DNA from: VXYL01 sp965243175 | GTDB lineage: Bacteria; Pseudomonadota; Gammaproteobacteria; Pseudomonadales; Azotimanducaceae | Reading direction: 5' to 3' | Length of the DNA: 64,000 nucleotides | Assembly: GCA_965243175.1 (NCBI GenBank) | Contig: OZ251532.1 | Location: 1,116,001-1,180,000 of the forward strand | In this document: piece by piece, positions 56,217 through 64,000 of the stretch | Numbering within the stretch: position 1 is the stretch's first letter | Layout: every line of letters starts with the position of its first letter | Notes under the pieces: generated by a model | The model's database searches: none | Told to the model about the DNA's origin: nothing | The model's input: the letters and a program-made list of their open reading frames with translations, nothing else | Program-made: the position numbers and the translations under genes

Positions 56217-57332
56217 ATGGAACAAGACACGCCAATCGAAACCGGCGGGCATTCGACGGTGCTCGCCGCCATGGCCGACGGCATCGGCGATCTCAGCTTC
56301 GCGAGTACCGAATGGGTTGTCGCCGCGGCGGAGGTTCTCGCCGGGGCGGTGGCGCGGCATGCCAGCGGTTTGGGGGATCTGGGCCGGTTCACGCTCTGCG
56401 AAGTCGCCCACAACGCGCCGCCACACCTGCACTCGGGTTCCACCTTCGCTTGGCATGCGCGGTTCGACGGGCCGACCGTGCGCGTGGCGACGGGCGAGTT
56501 GCCGGCCGCGGAGTGTGATTTCAAGATCGAAGGCGACCACTCGATCATGAGCAATCTCGGGCGGCTGCAATACCATGCCCGCGCCCCGGAGGTCGTGGCC
56601 GCCGCGCAAGCGCGGCTGACGAAGCTCTCGCGCTGGCAAATGCACGGCGCGTTGCCGGAGCATCCGGTGCTCGGCGTGGTGCTGCGCTCGCTGCACGACG
56701 CGATGGCCGCGCGCACGCTGCCGCGCTTCGTCTTCATGACGCCGGAGTGGGTCTCGAGCGCTCGCCACGTCCTGAGCGAACGCGCCGTATCCGCCAAGTA
56801 CGCGCCCGGCATCAGAGACGTCGTCTACACGTTCTCCGAAGAGTTCACCGAGACGCCTCGCTACGCCTTCCCGAACGGCGCCCACGGCGGCTTCTGGGTG
56901 CGCTGCGACCACGGCGCCGTCACCGTTGGTGCCGGACCGCTGCCGAAGGAGATGGAGCCCGCCGACAGCCTCACCAAGGGGCCGTACACGCGGGTGATTC
57001 CGGTCGGCCGCACCGTCGATGCGGCCATGACCGACGACGAGCGGGCGCAGCGGGACGCCTACTCGAAGATCGCCTTTCGCCCGCCAGAAGGCGGCGAGCC
57101 GCCGGTGCGGCAGAGTTCGCCATCCGGCAAAGGCCGCCTGCCGCAAGCCCTGATGCGCGTCTTCGCGGTGCTGCACGACGAACTCTCCAAGCGCACGTCC
57201 GGCGAACTGCCGGTGGACTACGAGGTCCTGCGCGACGACTGGGCGCAGCCGCAGCCGTTCGACCGCGACCCCGGCTACGACCCGACTTGGGTTCGCTACG
57301 GCGCCGTGGACATCTACGGCAACCCGCGCTGA
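56217..57332 (+). CDS. Uncharacterised protein
   Basis: 371-residue soluble protein of unknown family. The N-terminal half has EVAHNAPPHLHSGSTFAW and CDFKIEGDHSIMSNLGRLQYH, which I could not tie to a known domain; a sterol-carrier-like fold is only a guess. The last part is FDRDPGYDPTWVRYGAVDIY. It starts three bases after ctaB and is followed by a DUF427 gene and a GNAT gene in the same direction, all closely spaced. Confidence 0.6.
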   Translation: MEQDTPIETGGHSTVLAAMADGIGDLSFASTEWVVAAAEVLAGAVARHASGLGDLGRFTLCEVAHNAPPHLHSGSTFAWHARFDGPTVRVATGELPAAECDFKIEGDHSIMSNLGRLQYHARAPEVVAAAQARLTKLSRWQMHGALPEHPVLGVVLRSLHDAMAARTLPRFVFMTPEWVSSARHVLSERAVSAKYAPGIRDVVYTFSEEFTETPRYAFPNGAHGGFWVRCDHGAVTVGAGPLPKEMEPADSLTKGPYTRVIPVGRTVDAAMTDDERAQRDAYSKIAFRPPEGGEPPVRQSSPSGKGRLPQALMRVFAVLHDELSKRTSGELPVDYEVLRDDWAQPQPFDRDPGYDPTWVRYGAVDIYGNPR

Positions 57333-57346
57333 GGCGCAGCGGCCAG

Positions 57347-57925
57347 GTGTCGGCCTTGAGCACGGTGGCCAGCCAACAACGAATCGCCGCGGACGTGCTT
57401 GCCGCCCGCCGCAAGTGGCGCTATCGCGGAACGCAGCGTCCGCCTTTCGCGTTGCCGGTGCCGAGCGGCTGCGAATCCGTCTGGGATTATCCGCGCCCGC
57501 CGAGCATTTGCGTGGACGCACGGCACGTTCGAGTCCTGGCGGGCGACGCGGTGCTGGCGGATTCCACACGCGCCGTTCGCGTTCTGGAAACCGCCTCCCC
57601 GCCAACCTTCTATCTGCCGCCCGAAGACGTGAGGGCCGACCTCTTGACTCCTTCGGAGCGGCGCACGTTCTGCGAATGGAAAGGCTGGGCCCAGGAGTTC
57701 GATCTCGCGTCGCCTAGACGGCGCGGCGTCGCTTGGCGCTATCCCGACACGTTCCCGGAGTTCGCCGCCATCGCCGGCTACTTCTCGTTCTATCCCGCCC
57801 AAGTGCAGTGCATGGTCGGAGACGAACTCGTCCGTCCCCAGCCCGGCGGCTACTACGGCGGCTGGGTGACCAGCGAACTCGTCGGTCCGTTCAAGGGCGA
57901 GGCCGGTTCCGAACCCTGGTGGTGA
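57347..57925 (+). CDS. DUF427-domain protein
   Basis: 192-residue protein with the DUF427 core: VRVLAGDAVLADSTRAVRVL, PPTFYLPPEDV, CEWKGWAQEFDL and FYPAQVQCMVGDE. The function is unknown for the family. A GTG at 57347 gives the whole domain; a TTG nine bases on is possible. The overlap with the next gene is nil; that one starts two bases after the stop. Confidence 0.8.
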   Translation: MSALSTVASQQRIAADVLAARRKWRYRGTQRPPFALPVPSGCESVWDYPRPPSICVDARHVRVLAGDAVLADSTRAVRVLETASPPTFYLPPEDVRADLLTPSERRTFCEWKGWAQEFDLASPRRRGVAWRYPDTFPEFAAIAGYFSFYPAQVQCMVGDELVRPQPGGYYGGWVTSELVGPFKGEAGSEPWW

Positions 57926-57927
57926 CG

Positions 57928-58488
57928 ATGCCGCCCTTTCCCGAACGCATCGACACCAAACGCCTGGTGCTGCGACCGCCGCGCCCAAGCGACGCCAAGG
58001 CCGTGTGCGATGCGGTGCAGGCGTCCTACGCGGAACTCCACGAGTGGATGGCGTGGGCCAAGGAACCCTACGGCATGGCCGATGCCGCCGGTTTCTGTGC
58101 CGCGTCCGAGCAGCGGTTCCGAGATGGAGAGGAGCTGCCGATGCTGCTGCTGCGCAAGTGGACCCGCCGCATCGTCGGCGCCGCCGGCCTGATCGACATC
58201 GAGCCGAACGTGCCAAGCTGCGAAATCGGCTACTGGCTGCGCACCGACCGCACCGGCCGCGGCTACGCCGCCGAAGCGGCCCGCGCACTCGCCCGCTACG
58301 CCTTCGACTCCCTCGGCGCCAAGCGCGTGCAGATCCGCATGGACGACCGCAACGAACGCAGCTGGCGCGTCGCCGAACGCCTAGGCTTCCACTGGGAAGC
58401 CACCCTCCGCGCCCACCGCCGCAACAACGCCGACCAACTCTGCGACACCCGCGTCTACGCGATGTTCGCGGTGGAGGACCTGCGGTAG
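57928..58488 (+). CDS. GNAT acetyltransferase (RimJ/RimL type)
   Basis: 186-residue N-acetyltransferase. TKRLVLRPPRPSDAKAV begins the fold, EIGYWLRTDRTGRGYAAEAA is the acetyl-CoA loop region and RMDDRNERSWRVAERLGFHW is the typical later motif. The type acetylates the N-terminus of ribosomal proteins or small molecules; the target is unknown. A GTG two codons before is possible as start. Confidence 0.88.
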   Translation: MPPFPERIDTKRLVLRPPRPSDAKAVCDAVQASYAELHEWMAWAKEPYGMADAAGFCAASEQRFRDGEELPMLLLRKWTRRIVGAAGLIDIEPNVPSCEIGYWLRTDRTGRGYAAEAARALARYAFDSLGAKRVQIRMDDRNERSWRVAERLGFHWEATLRAHRRNNADQLCDTRVYAMFAVEDLR

Positions 58489-58563
58489 GCGCGAAGCGTC
58501 TGACTTCCCAAGGGGAGCCTCGACCATGTACAGTGCCGACATTCCACGCTTCTGGGCGCGGCC

Positions 58564-59865
58564 ATGCACATCTTGAGTGACTTCAAGAACTTCGAGAACG
58601 TCGAGCTCGATCTCTTCGAGCCGCTGACCATTCTGCTCGGCAGGAACGGCTCTGGGAAGACGAACCTGATCGAGGGCGTGGAGTTGTTCGCCGCACTCGC
58701 GAGTGGCACGCCTGTGAGCGACATAACCGACGTGGGGCGGCAAGGTGCTCTCGAGATCCGCGGTGGGCTCGAGTCGTGTGCCAGGTTCGGCAAGCAACGC
58801 TTCCGGCTGCGGTTGACCGGGGCAACCGTGCTCTTCGAGCGCAGCCAATGTGCGCTCGACTACGTCATCGAAGTTGCGGTGGACAAGGCAGATGGAGACT
58901 ACATTGCCGCAGAGAAGCTGACGATCGGGGACCGAGTCTTTTTCGACGCGCAAAGCGACGGCAGCGACGTCATGGTTATTCGATACCACAACTTCGCTCG
59001 CGGCCGCAATCCAACGTGTCTCCTTTCCAACACGTCGTCGATTCTCTCCCGTTACGACGATGTAGTCGCAAACTCGAAGACGACCAGCAGCCTCCAGGAA
59101 GCGAAGGAAACAGTTAGGAGCGTAAAGGAGTATCTGAGGGGATCGTACACCTTCGACCCAATGCCGACGGCGATGCGCAACTACGAGCGCGTCAACCCCC
59201 GCCCTCGGCTCTTGCGGAACGGCAGCAATCTGTCGGCGGTGCTGTTCGCGTTGTCGAAAGGAGAGGAAGAGCAGAGGTCCGCACTGCAGCGGATAACGGA
59301 AACCATACGCCAGATACCGGACGAACCGTTCGAGGGTATCGAGTTCGTCGAGACGTCCCTTGGCGACGTGATGGCCGGCTTCCGCTCGAAATCGCCAAGT
59401 CGCGCAAATGGCAACCGTATTGTCGATGCCCGTCTGTTGTCCGACGGCACGCTTCGAATGTTGGCCGTTCTAGTCGCGCTGGAGACCACGCCGGAGCACT
59501 CGCGCATCGTGATCGAGGAGTTCGACGCCGGACTGCATCCGACGCGCGCCGAACTGCTGGCGCGACACTTGGCCGAGGCTGCAGATCGCCACAAGCTGAA
59601 CATCGTGCTGACGACGCACAACCCCGCGTTCATGAACGCGCTGAACGAGACGCAAATGGAGAGCGTCTGGATATGCCATCGAAACGGGCGGAAAGGCGGA
59701 TCCACCGTCACGCGTCTTGGCGATCTGGACTCGCTCGTGCCCACGGGCCTCACCGGCGGACTAGGCGACTACGTTGCTGGCGGCGGATTGGAGAAACGTC
59801 TGGCACCAAGCCATGGCGACGACAGAAGGCGAGCGATGGAAAGGTGGCTCGAGTCGGTGTCGTGA
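58564..59865 (+). CDS. OLD/AAA-type ABC ATPase of a two-gene module
   Basis: 433-residue ATPase resembling the AAA_15/AAA_21 group. Walker A is LLGRNGSGKTNLIEG (26-33), signature-like LLSDGTLRMLAVLVAL, Walker B RIVIEEFDAGLHPTRAEL, and LTTHNPAFMNAL as switch His motif. No TOPRIM domain follows, unlike OLD. The stop overlaps the start of a PIN-like nuclease gene (GTGA), so the ATPase likely senses and the nuclease acts. ATPase-effector pairs of this type are typical of PARIS, Septu and similar systems, though with other effectors. Confidence 0.78.
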   Translation: MHILSDFKNFENVELDLFEPLTILLGRNGSGKTNLIEGVELFAALASGTPVSDITDVGRQGALEIRGGLESCARFGKQRFRLRLTGATVLFERSQCALDYVIEVAVDKADGDYIAAEKLTIGDRVFFDAQSDGSDVMVIRYHNFARGRNPTCLLSNTSSILSRYDDVVANSKTTSSLQEAKETVRSVKEYLRGSYTFDPMPTAMRNYERVNPRPRLLRNGSNLSAVLFALSKGEEEQRSALQRITETIRQIPDEPFEGIEFVETSLGDVMAGFRSKSPSRANGNRIVDARLLSDGTLRMLAVLVALETTPEHSRIVIEEFDAGLHPTRAELLARHLAEAADRHKLNIVLTTHNPAFMNALNETQMESVWICHRNGRKGGSTVTRLGDLDSLVPTGLTGGLGDYVAGGGLEKRLAPSHGDDRRRAMERWLESVS

Positions 59866-60323
59866 CCGACTGCACAATCCTCGACACGTCCTGGCTGCTG
59901 GAACTGTATCAAGTCCCCGGAGACTCGAAGAAGGAAAGGCACGAGGAGGTCTTGCTGCAGGCGAGGGCAGCCGCAGAAGGGCGAATTCTAATCACCGTTC
60001 CCGTCTTGTTCGAGGTCGCCAACCATATCGTGCATGTCCGCAATGGACACCATCGCCGCCGCCTCATCAAGCAGTTCAGCGAAGACATGCGCACATCGCT
60101 GGAGGACGAGACTCCTTGGACGGTGGTACGACGGTTGCAGGACGACATTCTGCTGCGATCCGAAGACCTCACGGAACTCGCCAGTCGCTTCGTCAAGGAG
60201 TCCAGCATCGGATATTCACTAGCGGATATTTCCATCATCGATCTGGCACAGCAGCTTCAGAACCGAAATCAAACTGTTCGGATCCTCGCCTTCGACAAGC
60301 AACTGGAGGCGTACTCCGGCTAG
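59862..60323 (+). CDS. PIN-like nuclease partner
   Basis: 153-residue protein with the acidic pattern of PIN domains: Asp8 (TILDTSWLLELY), Glu51 (VLFEVANHI), Asp122 (SLADISIIDLA) and Asp145 (ILAFDKQLEAYSG). PIN domains cut RNA, often as toxins. The GTG start overlaps the ATPase stop, so translation is coupled and there is no separate antitoxin of VapB type. The pair therefore looks like a sensor ATPase with an RNase effector. Confidence 0.68.
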   Translation: MTDCTILDTSWLLELYQVPGDSKKERHEEVLLQARAAAEGRILITVPVLFEVANHIVHVRNGHHRRRLIKQFSEDMRTSLEDETPWTVVRRLQDDILLRSEDLTELASRFVKESSIGYSLADISIIDLAQQLQNRNQTVRILAFDKQLEAYSG

Positions 60324-60353
60324 ACCGCAGATCACGCGAGTTTCGGAGTTGGG

Positions 60354-60959
60354 CTAGGTGAGCCAACCCCACAAGTTCGTCAATAGGACACCGAGAAGGG
60401 CGCTAGCAACGATGCCGGCCCACCACCATCGTCGAGCGCTCCGCTGCCGTTGCTCCCGCGCTTGCTGTCGCTGGTCAATCAGCGGTTTTGCCGTCCGCGT
60501 CAAGTAGCGGAGGTGCTCCGAGAGCTTGTCGAACCATTTGCCATACAACTCCGCTTCGTAGAGTTCGGAGCGGTTTACCGGATCACCTCGAGATTGAGCA
60601 ATGACCTCTTCGGCCTCTTGCAGGTCGGCGAAGATGCCTGCTAGCTGCAAACCGATGACTTCATAAGTTGACGGCAAATCCGTGAGACCCCGCACGAATC
60701 GCCCAAGTTCAATTACCAGACCATCCACTAGATCGTGATAGGCGCACTTCAAAGCATGATCCAAGCGCGCGATTAGTTCGCGTTCCTTCTCCGTCGCCTC
60801 GTGATAGGGAGCGGCTGCCAATAGCTCAAGCGCAGCCCTCAGCGCATACCGTAGTTCATTCAGCACTTCTATGGGCGGCAGCTCATCGACGACCTGCTCG
60901 TACGTCTTGAAGCGTTCGGCAAGCGCGTCGTGGGCTGCCGCAAGTTCGGATATGCGCAA
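60354..60959 (-). CDS. Tail-anchored hypothetical protein
   Basis: 201-residue, mainly helical protein ending in one transmembrane helix (WWWAGIVASALLGVLLTNLW). The N-terminal part is charged and helical. No family recognised. It converges on the PIN gene and has a small gene 27 bases upstream on its own strand. Confidence 0.5.
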   Translation of the reverse strand: MRISELAAAHDALAERFKTYEQVVDELPPIEVLNELRYALRAALELLAAAPYHEATEKERELIARLDHALKCAYHDLVDGLVIELGRFVRGLTDLPSTYEVIGLQLAGIFADLQEAEEVIAQSRGDPVNRSELYEAELYGKWFDKLSEHLRYLTRTAKPLIDQRQQAREQRQRSARRWWWAGIVASALLGVLLTNLWGWLT

Positions 60960-60986
60960 GGCTACGACGTGGGCAGGGCCAAGGGC

Positions 60987-61202
60987 TTAGGCCTCGGCCG
61001 CACCGTTGTCCCTGAGCCAACGGTCGATGTGCTGGAGGCACTCTTCATGTTCTTTTCTGCGCTGTCTCCATTCAGCCGGGGTTGCGAAGTAGCCGCGCTG
61101 AATCATCAGGCTGCCTCGGCCCAACTGCATCGCCCTACTTCTGATGGCTTCGTCGTGCATCTGCTCCGCCGAGGGCGCGCGAGGGTTGTCTCGCTTGAAC
61201 AT
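60987..61202 (-). CDS. Small hypothetical protein
   Basis: 71-residue charged protein, MFKRDNPRAPSAEQMHDEA at the start and RRKEHEECLQHIDRWLRDN near the end. It is just upstream of the tail-anchored protein and could be its operon partner. No known domain; real-gene status is likely but not certain. Confidence 0.4.
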   Translation of the reverse strand: MFKRDNPRAPSAEQMHDEAIRSRAMQLGRGSLMIQRGYFATPAEWRQRRKEHEECLQHIDRWLRDNGAAEA

Positions 61203-61430
61203 GTACTCTCCGAACCTTTGGAGCTTGGCCAGTCCAGCAACGATCGCCTGACGCTCCCCGCTGTAGATGGCAACGAAGCGTAGTTTGCGGGCAATGCTCT
61301 AGTCAACTACTAAATGAGCGCCTGAGCGCCTGCTGGCCTGACTTCCCACAACTTGGCATTTTTCTGTCGTAACTTGTTGATTTTTAATCATATTATACAT
61401 CTTGATGGTGGCGAACTCTCGGTCAACGCG
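61203..61430. other. Intergenic region with an AT-rich patch
   Basis: About 230 bases between the small protein and fbiC. The patch from 61370 to 61405 (including TTTTTAATCATATTATACAT) is the most AT-rich stretch nearby and could hold a promoter, but no well-spaced hexamers were found. No gene seen. Confidence 0.4.
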
Positions 61431-63884
61431 CTAGTTCCGCACCAGTTCGTGGGTGCGTTTGCGTTCGTATTTGCGGGCGGGGGTGTTGACGATGTGGAGG
61501 AGTTCGGGGGCTTCGGTGCCGCGTTGGGCGATTTCGTTCGGGACGTCCGCGTAGGTGGTGGTGCGTTGGCGGGGGGTGCGGTTGGCGGCTTCGATCATGG
61601 CGGCCATGCGCTTGGGGGAGGTTTCCTGGCCGTGGGCGGCGCCGGCGGCGCGGGTGATGCTTTCGTTCATCAGGGTGCCGCCGAGGTCGTTGCAGCCGGC
61701 GTTGAGGGCGGCCAGCACACCGTCGTGGCCGAGCTTCACCCAGCTTGCCTGGATGTTGGTGATGTGGGGGTGCAGGGCGAGTCTCGCCACGGCGTGGACT
61801 AGGATGGCTTCGCGGAAGGTGGGGCCGCGGCGCGCCTTGCCCTTCAAGTACATCGGCGCTTCCATGTGGACGAACGGCAGCGGCACGAACTCGGTGAAGC
61901 CGCCGGTTCGCTTCTGCAGGTCGCGCACGCGCATCAGATGCCGCGCCCAGTGCTGGGGCTGGTCGACGTGGCCGTACATGATGGTGGCGGTCGTGGAGAA
62001 GCCCACGCCGTGGGCCGCTTCCATCACTTCCAGCCACTGCGCGGTGTTGATCTTGTCCGGGCAGATCACGGCGCGCACTTCGTCGTCGAGGATTTCCGCG
62101 GCGGTGCCGGGGAGCGTGCCGAGACCGACTTCCTTCAGCTTGGCGAGGTAGTCGGGCAGCGAGAGGTGGGCGGTGGCGGCGCCCTGCCAGACTTCGAGGG
62201 GCGAGAAGGCGTGGACGTGCATCTCCGGCACGGCTTCCTTCACCGTGCGCACGATGTCCATGTAGGTGGCGCCGGTGTACTCCGGATGGATGCCGCCCTG
62301 CATGCACACTTCGGTGCCGCCCCTGTCCCAGGCTTCGCGGGTTCGCCGCTGGATTTCCTCCGCGCTCAGGTCGTAGGGTCTTCCACGCAGATTCTCCGCC
62401 AGCTTGCCTTTCGAGAAGGCGCAGAACTGGCACTTGAAGTAGCAGATGTTGGTGTAGTTGATGTTGCGGTTGACGACGTAGGAGACGACGTTGCCGTTCT
62501 GCCCTTGGCGAAGCCGATCGGCGGCTTGGACGACGGCGTTGAAGTCGTCGCCACGGGCGCGAATCAAGCGCACGATTTCCGCTTCGCTCAAGTCCGCCGC
62601 GTCCTCGGTTTCCACGCGATCGATGAGCGCCCGCACGTCCGCCGAAACCCGGCTCGGCGGCGCGTGGATGCGCCCGAGCACTTCGGTGGGCGGCGGCGTG
62701 TCGTCGCCCGGGCACCAGTCGTCCGTGCGCGGCAGGCCTTCGCCGTCGATCTTGTCGAGCACCGCGCTGCGCAAGCCTTCGTCCACCCAGGTGGCCACGT
62801 CGCTGGCGAAGCGCGGATAGATGGTCAGGCGTTCGTGCAGTTCCTTGCCGGCGGAAGCAGTCTCGCGGGCCAGTTCGTCCAGATGCGGCCACGGCGCTTC
62901 CGGGTTCACGAAATCCGGCGTCAAGGGCGAGACGCCGCCCCAGTCGTCGATGCCCGCGGCGACGATCTTCGGCAGCACGCCCGGGCTCAGGTTCGGCGGC
63001 GCCTGGATGCTCATCTCCGGCCCGAACAGGACGCGCGCCACGGCGATGGTCCACAGCAGTTCGTTCAAGTCCGGTTCCGGCGCCTGGCGCATCTTCGTGC
63101 CAGGCTTGGCGCGGAAGTTCTGGACGATGATCTCCTGAATATGCCCGTGTTCGGCGTGGATGCGGCGAATGGCGAGCAGCGACTCGATGCGCTCCAAGCG
63201 CGTTTCGCCGATGCCGATGAGAATGCCCGTGGTGAACGGCACCTTCGCTCGCCCGGCGTCGGCCAGCGTCCGCAAGCGCACCGCCGGCACCTTGTCCGGC
63301 GAGCCGTAGTGCGGCATTCCCTTCCGGGTGAGCCGCTCCGAGGCCGATTCCAGCATGATGCCCATCGACGGCGAGACAGGCCGCAAGCTGGCGATTTCCG
63401 CTGGCGTCATGTTGCCGGGGTTCAGGTGCGGCAACAGGCCGGTTTGCTCGAACACCGCCTCGGCGGCCGCGCGCAGGTAGTCGAGAGTCGTGGAGTAGCC
63501 GTTCGCGGCGAGCCACTCGCGGGCCGCCCGATAGCGGAGTTCGGGCTTTTCGCCCAAGGTGAAGAGCGCCTCCTTGCAGCCCATCGCCGCCCCGTGCCGC
63601 GCCACGTCGAGCACGGCGTCCAGGCTCATGTAGGGCGCCTCCAGCTTCGAGGGCGTCTGCGCGAAGGTGCAGTAGTGGCAGACGTCGCGGCACAAATGCG
63701 TGAGCGGAATGAAGACCTTGCGCGAATAGGTGACCAGATTGCGGAAACCGGCGTCGCGCAGTTCGGCGGCCACCGAGGCCAAGGCCGCCGTATCCGCGAA
63801 GGGCGCCAAGGCCAGCGCTTCGTCGTCCGTGGGCAGCGCGCCCGACCGAGCGCGTTGCAGCAGTTCCGTGGTGGTTCTGGTCAT
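61431..63884 (-). CDS. fbiC: FO synthase, fused CofG-CofH (FbiC)
   Basis: 817-residue radical-SAM fusion that makes the deazaflavin FO, the chromophore of coenzyme F420, from tyrosine and the riboflavin intermediate. The CofG half has the radical-SAM triad Cys65-Cys69-Cys72 (LCRDVCHYC), and the CofH half has Cys481-Cys485-Cys488 (ICYFKCQFC). Other marks are GGIHPEYTGATYMD and TATIMYGHVDQP. The single-chain form is typical of actinobacteria; proteobacterial copies are scattered. A Ddn-like gene at 54698 would use the cofactor. Confidence 0.94.
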   Translation of the reverse strand: MTRTTTELLQRARSGALPTDDEALALAPFADTAALASVAAELRDAGFRNLVTYSRKVFIPLTHLCRDVCHYCTFAQTPSKLEAPYMSLDAVLDVARHGAAMGCKEALFTLGEKPELRYRAAREWLAANGYSTTLDYLRAAAEAVFEQTGLLPHLNPGNMTPAEIASLRPVSPSMGIMLESASERLTRKGMPHYGSPDKVPAVRLRTLADAGRAKVPFTTGILIGIGETRLERIESLLAIRRIHAEHGHIQEIIVQNFRAKPGTKMRQAPEPDLNELLWTIAVARVLFGPEMSIQAPPNLSPGVLPKIVAAGIDDWGGVSPLTPDFVNPEAPWPHLDELARETASAGKELHERLTIYPRFASDVATWVDEGLRSAVLDKIDGEGLPRTDDWCPGDDTPPPTEVLGRIHAPPSRVSADVRALIDRVETEDAADLSEAEIVRLIRARGDDFNAVVQAADRLRQGQNGNVVSYVVNRNINYTNICYFKCQFCAFSKGKLAENLRGRPYDLSAEEIQRRTREAWDRGGTEVCMQGGIHPEYTGATYMDIVRTVKEAVPEMHVHAFSPLEVWQGAATAHLSLPDYLAKLKEVGLGTLPGTAAEILDDEVRAVICPDKINTAQWLEVMEAAHGVGFSTTATIMYGHVDQPQHWARHLMRVRDLQKRTGGFTEFVPLPFVHMEAPMYLKGKARRGPTFREAILVHAVARLALHPHITNIQASWVKLGHDGVLAALNAGCNDLGGTLMNESITRAAGAAHGQETSPKRMAAMIEAANRTPRQRTTTYADVPNEIAQRGTEAPELLHIVNTPARKYERKRTHELVRN

Positions 63885-63918
63885 ACGAACGAAGCGCCGT
63901 GCAGTGGAGACCTTGCCG

Positions 63919-64000
63919 CTAGGCCGTGGTGAACGCCAGCAGCGTCCATAGAATCGAGGCCAGCACCGCCGCGATCGACGCCTGCGGGATCTGCGTCTTC
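63919..64000 (-). CDS. C-terminal end of a membrane protein (cut by window edge)
   Basis: The minus strand entering from the right edge reads IAAVLASILWTLLAFTTA and a TAG at 63921-63919: a hydrophobic helix at the end of a protein that continues outside the window. It lies 34 bases upstream of fbiC on the same strand. The family cannot be told. Confidence 0.5.
   Translation of the reverse strand, partial: KTQIPQASIAAVLASILWTLLAFTTA

Overview
The window looks like a chromosomal contig from a GC-rich (clearly above 60 percent), probably uncultured gammaproteobacterium. The support is ThrH, prpBCD, the tpiA-secG-tRNA-Leu(GAG) order, a CgFS-type monothiol glutaredoxin, two TonB-dependent receptors, DsbD and an HrcA/CIRCE-controlled groESL. 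Genes are tightly packed with many 4-base start/stop overlaps and frequent GTG/TTG starts. No rRNA and no CRISPR array were seen. An F420 trait (fused FO synthase plus a deazaflavin-dependent nitroreductase-like protein) is uncommon for proteobacteria.

Layout. 1-10.2 kb is metabolic: the 3' end of pgk, an FAD-linked oxidase, thrH overlapping prpB, then prpC and prpD (2-methylcitrate cycle), a glutaredoxin, a PatB/MalY-type aminotransferase and an exported S9 peptidase. 10.3-16.5 kb holds two divergent TonB-dependent receptors. 16.5-19.4 kb has a methyltransferase and an odd pair: a membrane-anchored HNH nuclease with a TerB-like partner. 19.6-23.9 kb is a leftward run (tpiA, secG, tRNA-Leu, rmlA, rmlC, rmlD) with a short membrane protein before it.

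25.1-43.0 kb is a defence-like island. A DUF499-type ATPase, a small conserved-looking partner and a DUF1156-type adenine methyltransferase form the outer frame of what looks like a BREX-related modification system. Between them sit an ATPase-PD-(D/E)XK protein, a reverse transcriptase overlapping a nitrilase-domain gene (a DRT-like, defence-associated RT module in two-gene form), and a leftward pair of a DprA/Smf protein and a PRPP-binding phosphoribosyltransferase. The methyltransferase is split by a complete ISKra4-type insertion sequence with 36-bp inverted repeats and a 9-bp target duplication. A second ATPase-PD-(D/E)XK gene closes the island. The RT, nitrilase, PRTase and DprA block is visibly lower in GC and has different codon use, so it looks like later cargo.

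43.1-64 kb returns to housekeeping: a sulfatase, groESL with CIRCE and a strong terminator, a YejA-like solute-binding protein, dsbD, thyX, two bacterial PH-domain membrane proteins, the nitroreductase-like protein, ctaB, three small genes and fbiC. A family of hairpin repeats is inserted in frame in both PH-domain genes but read in two different frames. A further candidate conflict module, an OLD/AAA-type ATPase overlapping a PIN-like nuclease, lies at 58.6-60.3 kb. All functions are inferred from visible motifs and family knowledge; no database search was run.
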